This document shows positions 1-9,212 of a DNA stretch of 64,000 nucleotides, piece by piece; within the stretch, counting starts at the first letter, position 1; every line of letters begins with the position of its first letter. Both the position numbers and the translations under genes were made by a program. Source of the DNA: Aeribacillus composti (lineage in GTDB: Bacteria > Bacillota > Bacilli > Bacillales > Aeribacillaceae). The DNA lies in NCBI RefSeq assembly GCF_007827555.1, contig NZ_VISS01000002.1:147620-211619 (forward strand), read 5' to 3'. The notes under the pieces were generated by a model, which had not been told where the DNA came from, made no database searches, and saw nothing but the letters and a program-made list of their open reading frames with translations.

Positions 1-312
1 GGCGTGCGCGAAATCAAGTCTGGAATGACTGGAAGGGAAGCGGATGCTGTTACACGTACCTACATTGAGGATAAAGGGTACGGGGAATATTTCGGTCATT
101 CAACTGGACATGGAATCGGACTTGAAATCCATGAAGGACCGACACTATCAGCTCGCTCTGATACCGTTCTTCATCCAGGCATGGTGGTCACGGTTGAACC
201 TGGTATATACCTTCCAGGAAAAGGCGGGGTAAGAATTGAGGATGATATTTTGATCACTGAGCACGGAAATGAAGTGTTGACTCATTCGAAGAAAGAGCTC
301 ATCATTCTCTAG
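1..312 (+). CDS. yqhT: Xaa-Pro aminopeptidase/dipeptidase, C-terminal part (cut by window edge)
   Basis: This is the C-terminal end of an M24-family (pita-bread fold) metallopeptidase that removes residues preceding proline. The reading frame is open from base 1, so the start lies outside the window and the internal ATG at 118 is not a real start. Visible metal-site signatures are [16 protein letters not shown] (His ligand and substrate His), VEPGIY (Glu ligand) and RIEDD (second Glu ligand), in the usual order and spacing. The gene lies 50 bases upstream of efp, as yqhT does in B. subtilis. The exact substrate cannot be judged from this fragment. Confidence 0.9.
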   Translation, partial: GVREIKSGMTGREADAVTRTYIEDKGYGEYFGHSTGHGIGLEIHEGPTLSARSDTVLHPGMVVTVEPGIYLPGKGGVRIEDDILITEHGNEVLTHSKKELIIL

Positions 313-362
313 CGAGTGCCCCAATCAATGTTGTTAAAGAAAATGTAATAGGAGGACCAAAT

Positions 363-920
363 ATGATTTCTGTAAATGATTTTCGTACAGGTTTAACGAT
401 TGAAGTCGATGGGGGGATTTGGCGCGTTCTTGAATTCCAGCATGTAAAGCCTGGTAAAGGGGCGGCGTTCGTTCGTTCAAAATTGCGCAACCTTCGGACA
501 GGTGCCATCCAAGAAAAAACGTTTCGGGCTGGCGAAAAAGTAGCACGTGCTCAAATTGACACCCGGAAAATGCAATATTTGTATGCAAATGGCGATCAGC
601 ACGTTTTCATGGACACAGAATCGTATGAACAAATTGAGCTTACTTCAAAACAAATTGAATATGAGTTGAAGTTTTTGAAAGAAAATATGGAAGTATACAT
701 CATGATGTATCAAGGCGAAACAATCGGAATTGAGCTTCCGAACACGGTTGAATTAACTGTTACGGAAACAGAACCTGGCATTAAAGGGGACACTGCATCA
801 GGCGGCTCTAAACCGGCTACGCTTGAAACAGGGCTTGTCGTGCAAGTGCCGTTTTTCGTTAATGAAGGGGACGTTATTATCGTCAATACTTCTGACGGTT
901 CTTATGTTTCCCGTGCGTAA
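363..920 (+). CDS. efp: Elongation factor P
   Basis: EF-P binds between the P and E sites of stalled ribosomes and restores peptide bond formation at polyproline stretches. The 185 residues are the full family length: KOW-like N-terminal domain, then two OB-fold domains ending in the characteristic [17 protein letters not shown] region. The loop that reaches the peptidyl-transferase centre reads KPGKG with Lys32 at its tip, the residue that carries a 5-aminopentanol group in B. subtilis. The start follows AGGAGGACCAAAT. A strong terminator follows, so the gene ends a transcription unit with the upstream peptidase. Confidence 0.97.
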   Translation: MISVNDFRTGLTIEVDGGIWRVLEFQHVKPGKGAAFVRSKLRNLRTGAIQEKTFRAGEKVARAQIDTRKMQYLYANGDQHVFMDTESYEQIELTSKQIEYELKFLKENMEVYIMMYQGETIGIELPNTVELTVTETEPGIKGDTASGGSKPATLETGLVVQVPFFVNEGDVIIVNTSDGSYVSRA

Positions 921-964
921 TTATTCTTAAAAAAATAATGAAAAAAGTCAAAGAAAACGAAAAG

Positions 965-1005
965 ACCCGCAGAATTCATAACTGATTTCTGTGGGTTATT
1001 TTTTT
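965..1005 (+). terminator. Rho-independent terminator after efp
   Basis: An inverted repeat (ACCCGCAGAA ... TTTCTGTGGGTT) is followed by a run of seven T. It would form a stem of about ten pairs and separates efp from the spoIIIA operon. Confidence 0.85.
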
Positions 1006-1116
1006 GAAAAGAAAGATTTTATAGCTATTTTCGCAATCGTTTATAAAAGATCAGAATACACAAGCTTTCCAACCTGGCCTTTTTTTGAACAGGATTCAAT
1101 TACAGCTTGTCCACCT

Positions 1117-1236
1117 TTAATGATCCATCCACGCTTTTTTCTTTTTCCTCAATTCACTGAAAACGGCAAAAGGTATAACAATATAAATAAAAGCCGCAAG
1201 AAGCCATACAAGTCCATCATAAATTTGAACCAACAT
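1117..1236 (-). CDS. Predicted 39-residue single-span membrane protein
   Basis: This short minus-strand ORF is too small for ordinary gene calling. It starts with ATG six bases after a strong ribosome binding site (GGGGGTGGTGATTGA) and ends in TAA. The product has an aspartate near the start, a hydrophobic span of about 20 residues (positions 9-27), then a strongly basic KKKK segment, a typical arrangement for a small membrane protein with a cytoplasmic C terminus. It lies between the efp terminator and the spoIIIA promoter and is transcribed against both. I do not recognise a family. Support is the ribosome binding site plus the protein-like composition; expression is unproven. Confidence 0.5.
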   Translation of the reverse strand: MLVQIYDGLVWLLAAFIYIVIPFAVFSELRKKKKAWMDH

Positions 1237-1339
1237 TCAATCACCACCCCCTAACTCCATTATAACTGTTAAAATCAGAAAATTCTATCAAATTCTATTG
1301 AAATGATAAATGCAAAAAAAGGAATAAGAGAAACGGTAG

Positions 1340-1367
1340 TCATAAAGTGGCCAAGCTTGCATACATT
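1340..1367 (+). promoter_or_regulatory. Sigma-E-type promoter of the spoIIIA operon
   Basis: TCATAAA and CATACATT are separated by 13 bases, close to the sigma-E consensus (-35 like ATATT, -10 CATACAnT). It ends 34 bases before the TTG start of spoIIIAA, which is where the mother-cell promoter of this operon is expected. Confidence 0.65.
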
Positions 1368-1401
1368 GAAAATAAATAAGGTATTAAAGGGGGAAGGAAG
1401 A

Positions 1402-2319
1402 TTGAAAGAAATCATCTCAATTTTTCCCGAAACAATTGCAAATGAATTAAAGCAGCTTCCTTCTTCTTTTTTTGAACAGATGGAAGAAATTCGCATACGT
1501 TTGTACAAGCCGATTGAAATCATCGCTTTCGGCAAACCGCACTTTCTTCACTACGAGGCGACAAAAGAAGACGGGATGATGATTTTAAACAAGATCAGCC
1601 AATATTCGATTTACACACTGGAGGAAGAATTAAAGAGAGGTTTTATTACGATTGGAGGAGGGCACCGGATCGGCCTTGCTGGAAAAGTGATTACAGAAAA
1701 CGGCAATGTCAAAGCCATACGGCACGTTACATCTTTTAATATCCGGATAGCAAGGGAGAAAATAGGCCTAGCTGAGCAATATATTCCTTATGTATATGAA
1801 AAAAAATGGTTAAATACGCTTATTTTTGGACCTCCCCAATCAGGAAAAACGACTCTGCTGCGCGATTTTGCCCGGATCATAAGTACTGGGGTTAAAACGA
1901 TCCCGCCTCAAAAGGTCGGCATTGTGGATGAAAGATCAGAAATAGCCGGCAGTGTAAAAGGAATTCCGCAATTTACTTTTGGTCTTCGCATTGATGTATT
2001 GGACGGATGCCCGAAAGCAGAAGGGATGATGATGTTGATCCGTTCGATGAGCCCTGACATCATTATTGCTGATGAAATAGGGCGTAAGGAAGATACCGAT
2101 GCATTAATGGAAGCTGTGAACAGCGGTGTTCAGCTGTTTGTGAGCGCTCATGGCGAATGCTTTGAAGATTTGCTGCACCGTCCGACCTTAAGAGAACTTA
2201 TTCAATTAGGCATTTTTGACCGATACATGGAATTGGAGAAAAAAGGTACTCCAGGGACGGTTTCCCGTATATTTGGAAAAAAAGAAAAAGAGATTGTGTA
2301 TAAAGCAGGTGTGAAATAG
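1402..2319 (+). CDS. spoIIIAA: Stage III sporulation ATPase SpoIIIAA
   Basis: SpoIIIAA is a secretion-type ATPase thought to power the SpoIIIA-SpoIIQ channel joining mother cell and forespore after engulfment. The Walker A motif GPPQSGKTT is at about residues 143-151, and IVDERSEIAG and a Walker-B-like DIIIADEIG follow. The open frame extends upstream to 1303, but the TTG at 1402 is chosen because it follows GGGGGAAGGAAGA, lies after the sigma-E-like promoter, and gives 305 residues, matching the usual length of about 307. It is the first gene of an eight-gene operon with 2-27 base gaps. Confidence 0.95.
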   Translation: MKEIISIFPETIANELKQLPSSFFEQMEEIRIRLYKPIEIIAFGKPHFLHYEATKEDGMMILNKISQYSIYTLEEELKRGFITIGGGHRIGLAGKVITENGNVKAIRHVTSFNIRIAREKIGLAEQYIPYVYEKKWLNTLIFGPPQSGKTTLLRDFARIISTGVKTIPPQKVGIVDERSEIAGSVKGIPQFTFGLRIDVLDGCPKAEGMMMLIRSMSPDIIIADEIGRKEDTDALMEAVNSGVQLFVSAHGECFEDLLHRPTLRELIQLGIFDRYMELEKKGTPGTVSRIFGKKEKEIVYKAGVK

Positions 2320-2321
2320 CG

Positions 2322-2834
2322 ATGAAATTGCTAGGGTCTTTATTCATCTTATTAGCAACAACATGGATTGGGTTTGATTCGGCTAAAAGATTGACAGAGC
2401 GGACAAGACAATTGCGGCAATTAAAGGTTTCTTTGCAAAGCTTGGAAGCTGAGATCATGTACGGCCACACACCATTGCAGGATGCATCGCTTCATATTGC
2501 CAAACAGGCAGCCCCTCCGCTTTCTAATCTATTTACATTATTTTCTGAGAAATTATCGCAAGGCGACATGGATGTGAAAAGCGCATGGGAAAGCAGTCTG
2601 CTTGAAATATGGCCTTATACATCGCTGAAGGAAGGGGAATTGGAAGTTTTAAAGCAATTTGGAGAAACATTGGGGCAGCATGATTTAATCAGCCAGCAAA
2701 AGCATATTAAATTGACAATGGCTCATTTGGAAAAAGAAGAAAAAGAAGCGCTGTTTAATCAAGAGCATTACGGAAAAATGACGAAAAGCTTAGGATTTTT
2801 AGCGGGATTGCTCATTATCATTCTTTTGATGTAG
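2322..2834 (+). CDS. spoIIIAB: Stage III sporulation protein SpoIIIAB
   Basis: A 170-residue protein with an N-terminal membrane segment, a helical cytoplasmic region rich in Leu and Glu, and a C-terminal hydrophobic segment (FLAGLLIIILLM). The family resembles type II secretion GspF-like platform proteins and works with the SpoIIIAA ATPase. It begins two bases after the spoIIIAA stop with GCGATG, so translational coupling is likely. Length matches the B. subtilis protein (171). Confidence 0.94.
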   Translation: MKLLGSLFILLATTWIGFDSAKRLTERTRQLRQLKVSLQSLEAEIMYGHTPLQDASLHIAKQAAPPLSNLFTLFSEKLSQGDMDVKSAWESSLLEIWPYTSLKEGELEVLKQFGETLGQHDLISQQKHIKLTMAHLEKEEKEALFNQEHYGKMTKSLGFLAGLLIIILLM

Positions 2835-2861
2835 CGATATAAGCTGGGAGGAGAAAGGGAC

Positions 2862-3068
2862 ATGGGTGTTGACGTCAACACAATTTTCCAAATCGCTGGA
2901 ATCGGAATTATCGTTGCGTTTCTTCATACCATTTTAGATCAAATGGGGAAGAAAGAGTACGCCCAATGGGTTACATTGTTGGGATTTATTTACATACTTT
3001 TTATGGTTGCTTCCATTGTCAACGATTTGTTCCAAAAAATTAAAGCGGTTTTTCTTTTTCAAGGATAG
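2862..3068 (+). CDS. spoIIIAC: Stage III sporulation protein SpoIIIAC
   Basis: A 68-residue protein with two membrane spans, the exact usual length of SpoIIIAC. It is preceded by GGGAGGAGAAAGGGAC. It is related to the first half of SpoIIIAD and belongs to the membrane part of the mother-cell channel complex. Position third in the operon confirms the assignment. Confidence 0.95.
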   Translation: MGVDVNTIFQIAGIGIIVAFLHTILDQMGKKEYAQWVTLLGFIYILFMVASIVNDLFQKIKAVFLFQG

Positions 3069-3074
3069 GAGGTT

Positions 3075-3473
3075 TTGGAGATTGAAATTTTTCAAATTGT
3101 CGGGCTAGGATTGATTGCAACTTTGCTCGCTCTTGTCATAAAAGAACAAAAGCCGACCTTTGCCTTTCTATTAATCGTCTTTACCGGTGTCTCCATTTTT
3201 CTTTTTTTAGTGGATCAAATTTATGAATTGATTCGAATGGTCGAAAGAATTGCGAATGAAGCAAGCATTGATTTGATTTATGTCGAAACCATTTTAAAAA
3301 TCATCGGAATTGCCTATATTGCTGAATTTGGTGCGCAAATTACGAAAGATGCCGGACAAGGCTCCATTGCATCCAAAATTGAATTGGCAGGGAAAATTTT
3401 AATCTTATCTATGGCAATTCCGATCATGACGGTGATTATACAAACGATGATTAAGCTTCTCCCAAATATATAA
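3075..3473 (+). CDS. spoIIIAD: Stage III sporulation protein SpoIIIAD
   Basis: A 132-residue protein with several membrane spans, carrying the highly conserved stretch GIAYIAEFGAQITKDAGQGS. The start is a TTG three bases after GGATAGGAGG; the resulting N terminus MEIEIFQIVGLG aligns with the known family start, so the short spacing is accepted. It lies six bases after spoIIIAC. Confidence 0.94.
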   Translation: MEIEIFQIVGLGLIATLLALVIKEQKPTFAFLLIVFTGVSIFLFLVDQIYELIRMVERIANEASIDLIYVETILKIIGIAYIAEFGAQITKDAGQGSIASKIELAGKILILSMAIPIMTVIIQTMIKLLPNI

Positions 3474-3483
3474 GTTTTAGGGG

Positions 3484-4704
3484 GTGATGGGGATTCAGTT
3501 ATCATTTTTTCGCGGCATCCTTTTTTTGGCGTTTTTTGCTTTCGCTGTGCCAAACATGGTACAAGCCTCTCAAGAACAAAATTCATCGGCAGATCCTCCA
3601 AAAGAAGAAGCGATTCAACAAGAATATATGGCAGAACAAATGGACGAGCTTGGGATTGAGGAAATTAAAAATTTTTGGAATGACATTATGACGACATACG
3701 GAGGACTTCTTCCGGAAAGCCAGAAGGGAAGCTTGATGGATTTTATTAAAGGTGAAAAACAATTTTCTATAAAAGAGTGGGCCGTTGGCATTTTGAAATT
3801 TCTTTTACATGAAATCTTGGCAAACGGAAAGCTTCTTGGAACCATTATCATTTTAACGATATTTAGCGTTCTTCTCCAGCATTTACAAAACGCCTTTGAA
3901 GAAAAAAATGTGAGCAAAGTTGCTTACTCCATTGTTTATATGGTGCTTGTCATTTTAGCTTTAAACAGTTTTCACGTAGCCATTTCCTATGCAACGAATG
4001 CGATTAACGGGATGACAAGCTTTCTTCTAGCCTTAATTCCGATGTTAATAGCTTTAATGGCGTCATCTGGAGGAGTTGCTTCGGCTGCATTTTTTCACCC
4101 CATTACCATTTTCTTGATGAACGGAAGCGGTTTGTTGATTGAAAAAATTGTTCTCCCTCTGCTGTTTTTGTCTTCTTTGTTATTTTTAATCAGCACGATG
4201 ACGGATCAATATAAAGTTACTCAGCTTGCTCAGCTGTTCAGAAGCATTAGCATCTGGCTTTTAGGCATTTTCTTAACCATTTTTTTAGGAGTGATTTCTG
4301 TCCAGGGGGCGACGGCAGCTGTGACAGACGGGATCGCCTTGCGGACGACAAAGTTTATAACGGGAAACTTTATACCTGTGCTTGGAAAAATGTTTACGGA
4401 AGCGGCTGATACGCTCTTCAGCGCATCGATGCTGTTAAAAAACACAATTGGCGTCATTGGTGTTGCCATTCTCTTTTTGATCACCATTTTTCCGGCAATG
4501 AAAGTACTGGCGATTGCCTTCATCTATAAATTTGCTGCTGCCGTTTTGCAGCCTTTAGGGCCGGGAGAGATTATCTCCTGTTTAGACATCATCTCCAAGA
4601 GCATCATCTATATACTAGCGGCACTGATCCTTGTATCGTTCATGTTTTTTTTAAGCATTACAGTTATTATCGCAGCGAGCAATGTCACCATGATGGTTCG
4701 ATAG
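3484..4704 (+). CDS. spoIIIAE: Stage III sporulation protein SpoIIIAE
   Basis: A polytopic membrane protein of about 406 residues with an N-terminal signal-like segment (residues 5-25), an extracytoplasmic acidic region, and then roughly seven to eight membrane spans. It is part of the SpoIIIA channel needed for forespore sigma-G activity. The start is uncertain between GTG 3484 and ATG 3487, because the ribosome binding site TAGGGGG touches the GTG. Length is close to the B. subtilis protein (399). Confidence 0.93.
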   Translation: MMGIQLSFFRGILFLAFFAFAVPNMVQASQEQNSSADPPKEEAIQQEYMAEQMDELGIEEIKNFWNDIMTTYGGLLPESQKGSLMDFIKGEKQFSIKEWAVGILKFLLHEILANGKLLGTIIILTIFSVLLQHLQNAFEEKNVSKVAYSIVYMVLVILALNSFHVAISYATNAINGMTSFLLALIPMLIALMASSGGVASAAFFHPITIFLMNGSGLLIEKIVLPLLFLSSLLFLISTMTDQYKVTQLAQLFRSISIWLLGIFLTIFLGVISVQGATAAVTDGIALRTTKFITGNFIPVLGKMFTEAADTLFSASMLLKNTIGVIGVAILFLITIFPAMKVLAIAFIYKFAAAVLQPLGPGEIISCLDIISKSIIYILAALILVSFMFFLSITVIIAASNVTMMVR

Positions 4705-4716
4705 GAGTGGTGGTAT

Positions 4717-5334
4717 ATGTCATTCATCACCGAATGGGTCACTAATATCATATTATTTATTTTTATTGCCATTATTTTAGATATGCTGCTGCCGAGATCC
4801 GCAATGCAAAAATATGTAAAAGTCGTTGTTAGTTTATTATTAGTGTCTGTCATTCTTACGCCGATTTTAAAAATATTTTCCTATGATTTTCCGAACTTGT
4901 TATCCGAGGAGCTGCTGAACTCGGAAGCAAAAGAAGATTCAATAAAAAAATCAATAGAATTTAAGAAAAATGAAATACAAGCTAACAACCGTGCATATAT
5001 TTTAGAACAAATGGCTGTCCAAATGAAAAATTTAGCGGAAGAGGAGCTGGTAGAAAACTATGGTTTAAAGGTTCAAAAAATTCATCTTTCGGTTGATGAA
5101 ACAAAAGAGAAGATTGAATCAGAAAACGATTTAAAGCAAGTTACAGTTTTCGTGGAAGAAAAAGATCTTCCCCACACGGTTGAAACGGTTAAACCGGTTG
5201 AAATCAACATGAACGAAGAAGACAAAAAAATGCTCGCAAATGAAAACGAAATAATTGCCCAGCTTGCTGAAACATGGGGAGTATCGAAAGAAAAAATTTC
5301 GATTGAAATGGAAGGAGGCGGCCTAAGTGAATGA
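4717..5334 (+). CDS. spoIIIAF: Stage III sporulation protein SpoIIIAF
   Basis: A 205-residue protein with two N-terminal membrane spans (about 8-28 and 37-55) followed by a soluble ring-building-motif domain of the type found in secretion systems. It starts with ATG after AGGAGTGGTGGTAT and overlaps spoIIIAG by eight bases, indicating translational coupling. Confidence 0.93.
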   Translation: MSFITEWVTNIILFIFIAIILDMLLPRSAMQKYVKVVVSLLLVSVILTPILKIFSYDFPNLLSEELLNSEAKEDSIKKSIEFKKNEIQANNRAYILEQMAVQMKNLAEEELVENYGLKVQKIHLSVDETKEKIESENDLKQVTVFVEEKDLPHTVETVKPVEINMNEEDKKMLANENEIIAQLAETWGVSKEKISIEMEGGGLSE

Positions 5335-5962
5335 TAGGAAAAATTTTTTGCAGCGACTAGCCTCTCTTCTTCCCGGACGAAATATGCTCAAAAAATCAGC
5401 CACCTATCCATTCATGCTTATACTTTTGACGCTTGGAATCGCTTTTATGCTGATCGGCAGTTTTTTATCCGGCGAAAGCAAAACAGTAGAAACGATAAAC
5501 ACCGCTGCAGAAGAAGAGGATGTTGAGCCCGCATTTAAACAAACAACAAGTGAAAAAGGAACAATTGAACGTTATGAACAGCAGTATGCAAATGAGCTAA
5601 AAGGAGCGCTTCAGTCCATTTCAGGCGTAGGTGAGGTAGAAGTTATTGTCAATGTTGACTCTTCATCTGAAAGTGTGTTGGAAAAAAATCGCTCGATTCA
5701 AAACCAAACGACAGATGAGACGGACCGTGAAGGCGGAAAGCGGCAGGTGGAAGATAAATCTGTTGACGAACAAGTGGTAATCATTCGAAAAGGGGATCAA
5801 GAATCGCCCATCGTTGTAAAAACCGAAAAGCCGAAAATACGCGGGGTGTTAGTAGTAGCAAAAGGTGCTGAAAACGTTCAAATTAAAAAAATGATCACCG
5901 ATGCAGTTACAAGGGTGCTTGATGTCGATAGTCATAGAGTAGCCGTATTGCCAAAAAAGTAA
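5327..5962 (+). CDS. spoIIIAG: Stage III sporulation protein SpoIIIAG
   Basis: A 211-residue protein with one membrane span (about 27-47) and a large domain facing the space between mother cell and forespore. In the family this domain forms a large ring similar to secretion-system rings. The start is GTG after GGAGGCGGCCTAA, overlapping the end of spoIIIAF by eight bases. The charged loop between about residues 110 and 150 is the part that forms a beta-triangle insertion in known structures. Confidence 0.94.
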   Translation: MNDRKNFLQRLASLLPGRNMLKKSATYPFMLILLTLGIAFMLIGSFLSGESKTVETINTAAEEEDVEPAFKQTTSEKGTIERYEQQYANELKGALQSISGVGEVEVIVNVDSSSESVLEKNRSIQNQTTDETDREGGKRQVEDKSVDEQVVIIRKGDQESPIVVKTEKPKIRGVLVVAKGAENVQIKKMITDAVTRVLDVDSHRVAVLPKK

Positions 5963-5977
5963 AGGAGGATGCTTGAC

Positions 5978-6598
5978 ATGTTAAAAAAACAAACTGTTTG
6001 GTTATTAACCATGTTAAGTTTAGTTGTTGTGCTGTCCGTTTATTACATTACATCTCCTGAAGGAGGATCTTCCCCTGATGTGGTGTTGACGGATACAGAG
6101 ACGAATTCGAATGAAAAAGAAAGCGGAAATGACAATAATAAAGAACAAACAGAGCAACAAAAAACTGATGCGAAGCAGCAAGAAAAAGAACAATCGAGCA
6201 AGCAGTCCAGCTCAGAAGATGGATCGGTAGTCTCCACAATAACGGACGATGATTTATTTACTGCGCTGAGAATGGAAGTGGAAGATGAAAGAAGTGAACG
6301 CAAGCAGGAGCTGGAGACAATTATTGGGTCCAATGATGTCTCATCTGAGGAAAAAAACAATGCATATGAGGAGATGCGCGAATTATCCAAGCTGTCAGAG
6401 AAAGAGAAGGTATTAGAAACACTTATCAAAACAAAAGGCTACGAGGATGCATTAGTTCGCGCTGATGGAGACAAGGTGAGAATTACCGTAAAAGCGAAAG
6501 AACACTCCCCGCAGCAAGCAAACGAACTGATTCAATTGGTGAAGGATGAAATCCAGTCCATGCAAGATGTTGCCGTAACATTTGAAATAGCAAAGTAA
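5978..6598 (+). CDS. spoIIIAH: Stage III sporulation protein SpoIIIAH
   Basis: SpoIIIAH pairs with forespore SpoIIQ across the two membranes to form the intercompartmental channel. The protein has one N-terminal span (residues 6-24), a long low-complexity linker rich in Glu, Gln, Lys and Asn (about 30-85), and a C-terminal YscJ/FliF-like domain. An in-frame ATG at 5969 abuts the AAAGGAGG site, so the ATG at 5978, nine bases downstream, is preferred, giving 206 residues. It is the last gene before a terminator. Confidence 0.94.
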   Translation: MLKKQTVWLLTMLSLVVVLSVYYITSPEGGSSPDVVLTDTETNSNEKESGNDNNKEQTEQQKTDAKQQEKEQSSKQSSSEDGSVVSTITDDDLFTALRMEVEDERSERKQELETIIGSNDVSSEEKNNAYEEMRELSKLSEKEKVLETLIKTKGYEDALVRADGDKVRITVKAKEHSPQQANELIQLVKDEIQSMQDVAVTFEIAK

Positions 6599-6603
6599 CA
6601 TGA

Positions 6604-6632
6604 CTCCCCGAAAAAAATCGGGGATTTTTTCA
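6604..6632 (+). terminator. Terminator of the spoIIIA operon
   Basis: CCCCG AAAAAAAT CGGGG followed by ATTTTTT directly after the spoIIIAH stop. Confidence 0.85.
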
Positions 6633-6681
6633 TGTGAAGAAAAAGCTGCTTTGAATTGTTTGCTCATATTTTTAATAGTTA

Positions 6682-6711
6682 TTGAATTTTAGCAAAAAGT
6701 TATCGTATCAT
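6682..6711 (+). promoter_or_regulatory. Possible sigma-A promoter before accB
   Basis: TTGAAT and TATCAT are 18 bases apart, about 75 bases before accB. TATCAT is also one arm of a short inverted repeat (TATCAT AA ATGATA). I see no clear FapR operator. This is a weak call. Confidence 0.3.
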
Positions 6712-6783
6712 AAATGATAGCTACTTTTAATACTTGATGATAATATCTAGCAAATTGGAATTCATTTTAAGGAGTGTTTTTTT

Positions 6784-7275
6784 ATGTTAAATTTTAAAGA
6801 AATAAAGGAAATCATCAAATTGATCGATGATTCATCCATTGATGAATTTACATATGAAAGCGAAGGGGCAAAGGTCCAATTAAAAAAAACTGCGGCTCGC
6901 GCTAATCAGCATGTTGTCTATAACAATGCTTCTGAAATTCAAGCTTTGCCAAAGCAGCCAGCTGCTGAATCTTTAGAACAGCCGAAAAAAGAGGTGCATT
7001 TGCCGAAAGAAGAAAGCGAGCAGAAAACAGAAAATTTACATAAAATTACTTCACCGATGGTCGGCACATTTTATGCTGCTCCAAACCCAGATGCAGATCC
7101 TTATGTTACAATAGGATCAAAAGTAAAAGAGAATACCGTTGTTTGCATTGTAGAGGCAATGAAATTATTTAATGAGATTGAAGCGGAAGTAAAAGGCGAA
7201 ATTGTCGACATTTTAGTTGAGAACGGTCAGCTTGTTGAATACGGACAACCATTATTCCTTGTAAAACCAGAGTGA
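6784..7275 (+). CDS. accB: Biotin carboxyl carrier protein of acetyl-CoA carboxylase
   Basis: BCCP carries the carboxyl group from biotin carboxylase to the transcarboxylase in the first step of fatty acid synthesis. The 163 residues comprise an N-terminal region, a mobile Pro/Ala/Glu-rich linker (about 55-90) and the biotinyl domain with the EAMKL motif, in which Lys127 is biotinylated. It starts after TAAGGAG and is followed ten bases later by accC, the standard accBC operon. Confidence 0.97.
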   Translation: MLNFKEIKEIIKLIDDSSIDEFTYESEGAKVQLKKTAARANQHVVYNNASEIQALPKQPAAESLEQPKKEVHLPKEESEQKTENLHKITSPMVGTFYAAPNPDADPYVTIGSKVKENTVVCIVEAMKLFNEIEAEVKGEIVDILVENGQLVEYGQPLFLVKPE

Positions 7276-7285
7276 GGGAAAGAAA

Positions 7286-8635
7286 ATGTTTAAAAAATTG
7301 CTGATAGCAAACAGAGGAGAAATTGCAGTAAGAATCATACGCGCCTGCAAGGAATTAGGGATCGAAACAGTCGCCATATATTCTGAGGCGGATAAAGACT
7401 CCTTGCATGTTCAGCTTGCAGATGAAGCGTATTGCATAGGACCGACTGCATCTAAAGACAGCTATTTAAACTTTACGAACATCGTGAGTGTAGCGACGCT
7501 GACTGGATCAGAAGCCATTCATCCAGGCTACGGATTTTTGGCAGAAAACGCTGATTTCGCCGAGCTTTGCAATGATTGCAACATTGTTTTTGTAGGCCCT
7601 AGTCCAGAAGCAATCACAAAAATGGGAAAAAAAGATGTTGCTAGGGAAACAATGCGGCAGGCGGGTGTTCCGATTGTGCCTGGGTCAAAAGGGATCATTA
7701 AAAGCGAAGAGGAAGCAGTTGAGATCGCAAATCAAATCGGTTATCCAGTCATTATTAAAGCAGCCGCCGGAGGCGGAGGAAAAGGAATACGCGTTGCGAA
7801 TGACGAAGAAAGCTTGCGGAAAGGGATCCAAATTACTCAGCAGGAAGCGCAAACAGCATTTGGAAACCCAGGCGTTTACATTGAAAAATGTATTGAAGAT
7901 TTCCGCCATGTTGAAATCCAAATTCTTGCCGATCACCATGGAAACGTCGTTCATTTAGGTGAAAGGGACTGCAGCATTCAAAGGCGCTTACAAAAGCTGG
8001 TGGAAGAAACTCCTTCTCCTGCACTATCTGATAAAATGCGACATAAAATGGGGGAAGCGGCTGTAAAAGCAGCCAAAGCGGTGCGTTATTCCGGTGCAGG
8101 TACAGTGGAATTCATTTTTGATTATAAAAATGAGCAATTTTATTTCATGGAAATGAATACCCGCATTCAAGTTGAGCATCCTGTTACTGAAATGGTCACA
8201 GGCATTGACCTGATCAAAGAGCAGATCAAGATTGCAGCAAACGAACCACTAAGCTTTGAACAGAAAGACATTACATTTAACGGCTGGGCGATCGAATGTA
8301 GAATTAACGCAGAAAACCCGGAAAAGAATTTTATGCCTTCAGCTGGTAAAATCGAAATGTACCTGCCTCCGGGCGGACCGGGTGTCCGCATTGATTCTGC
8401 CTGCTACCCTGGCTATTCCATTCCGCCATATTATGATTCAATGGTCGCAAAGCTGATTACACACGGAGCGACAAGGGAAGAAGCGATAGCCAAAATGAAA
8501 AGAGCTTTAAGTGAATTTGTTATAGAAGGAGTGCATACAACCATACCTTTCCACCTGAAATTAATGGATCATGAAAAATTTATCAGCGGGGAGTTCAACA
8601 CTAGATTTCTTGAAAATTATAAAATCATGTCATAA
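7286..8635 (+). CDS. accC: Biotin carboxylase subunit of acetyl-CoA carboxylase
   Basis: AccC carboxylates biotin on AccB using ATP and bicarbonate. The 449 residues have the standard length and three parts: N-terminal pre-ATP-grasp domain ([14 protein letters not shown]), ATP-grasp domain with the glycine-rich loop [12 protein letters not shown], and the C-terminal domain. The catalytic stretch [14 protein letters not shown] is intact. It follows accB in the same operon. Confidence 0.97.
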   Translation: MFKKLLIANRGEIAVRIIRACKELGIETVAIYSEADKDSLHVQLADEAYCIGPTASKDSYLNFTNIVSVATLTGSEAIHPGYGFLAENADFAELCNDCNIVFVGPSPEAITKMGKKDVARETMRQAGVPIVPGSKGIIKSEEEAVEIANQIGYPVIIKAAAGGGGKGIRVANDEESLRKGIQITQQEAQTAFGNPGVYIEKCIEDFRHVEIQILADHHGNVVHLGERDCSIQRRLQKLVEETPSPALSDKMRHKMGEAAVKAAKAVRYSGAGTVEFIFDYKNEQFYFMEMNTRIQVEHPVTEMVTGIDLIKEQIKIAANEPLSFEQKDITFNGWAIECRINAENPEKNFMPSAGKIEMYLPPGGPGVRIDSACYPGYSIPPYYDSMVAKLITHGATREEAIAKMKRALSEFVIEGVHTTIPFHLKLMDHEKFISGEFNTRFLENYKIMS

Positions 8636-8652
8636 TTTTGGAGGTGTACTAT

Positions 8653-9054
8653 TTGAAAGATACAGGATTGGAAATGAATCATGAAGCAAGCTTTGGAAAA
8701 GTGGAAATCGCTCCGGAAGTCATTGAAGTCATCGCCGGAATTGCCGCATCTGAAATAGAAGGGGTAGCCCAAATGCGCGGCAATTTCGCTTCAGGAGTCG
8801 CTGAACGCTTTGGCAAAAAAAATCATGGTAAAGGCGTAAAAGTAGACTTAGGTGAAGAAGGCATTGTCATTGATGTATATTGTGTCATGAATTTCGGGGT
8901 TTCCATTCCGGCTGTTGCACAGAAAGTACAAGAAAACATTCGTCAAACGCTTTTAACGATGACGGCGCTTGAAATCAACGAAATCAACATTCATGTAGTG
9001 GGCATTCAGTTTGAAACGAAGACGGAAGAGCCTGAAATTCAAGAGGAAATGTAA
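8653..9054 (+). CDS. yqhY: Asp23/Gls24 family envelope stress protein YqhY
   Basis: A 133-residue Asp23/Gls24 family protein. In B. subtilis loss of YqhY disturbs acetyl-CoA carboxylase activity, which fits its place 17 bases after accC. The core stretch GKVEIAPEVIEVIAGIAASEIEGVAQMRG is shortened here to its recognisable end EIEGVAQMRGNFASG. The frame opens at 8638, but a TTG at 8653 lies eight bases after GGAGGTG and is the better start. A terminator follows at once, closing the acc operon. Confidence 0.9.
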   Translation: MKDTGLEMNHEASFGKVEIAPEVIEVIAGIAASEIEGVAQMRGNFASGVAERFGKKNHGKGVKVDLGEEGIVIDVYCVMNFGVSIPAVAQKVQENIRQTLLTMTALEINEINIHVVGIQFETKTEEPEIQEEM

Positions 9055-9080
9055 AGGCGGAGGATATCCTCCCCTTTTTT
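9053..9080 (+). terminator. Terminator of the accBC-yqhY operon
   Basis: AAAGGCGGAGG ATAT CCTCCCCTTTTTT forms a strong GC stem with a T tail, overlapping the yqhY stop codon. Confidence 0.85.
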
Positions 9081-9212
9081 GTTTAAAATAAAGAATAATA
9101 AGAAAGATTCTGAAATTTCTTTTCGGATGAACTTTCATATGTGATACAAGAGGCAGTTATGATATGATTCATATATGACATTTCGACATAGTTTGAAAAA
9201 AGGAGCAAAAAG

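Noticed and set aside
6690..6760. FapR operator before accB
   Set aside because: TTAATACTTGATGATAATA superficially resembles the FapR site but fits the 17-base consensus poorly.
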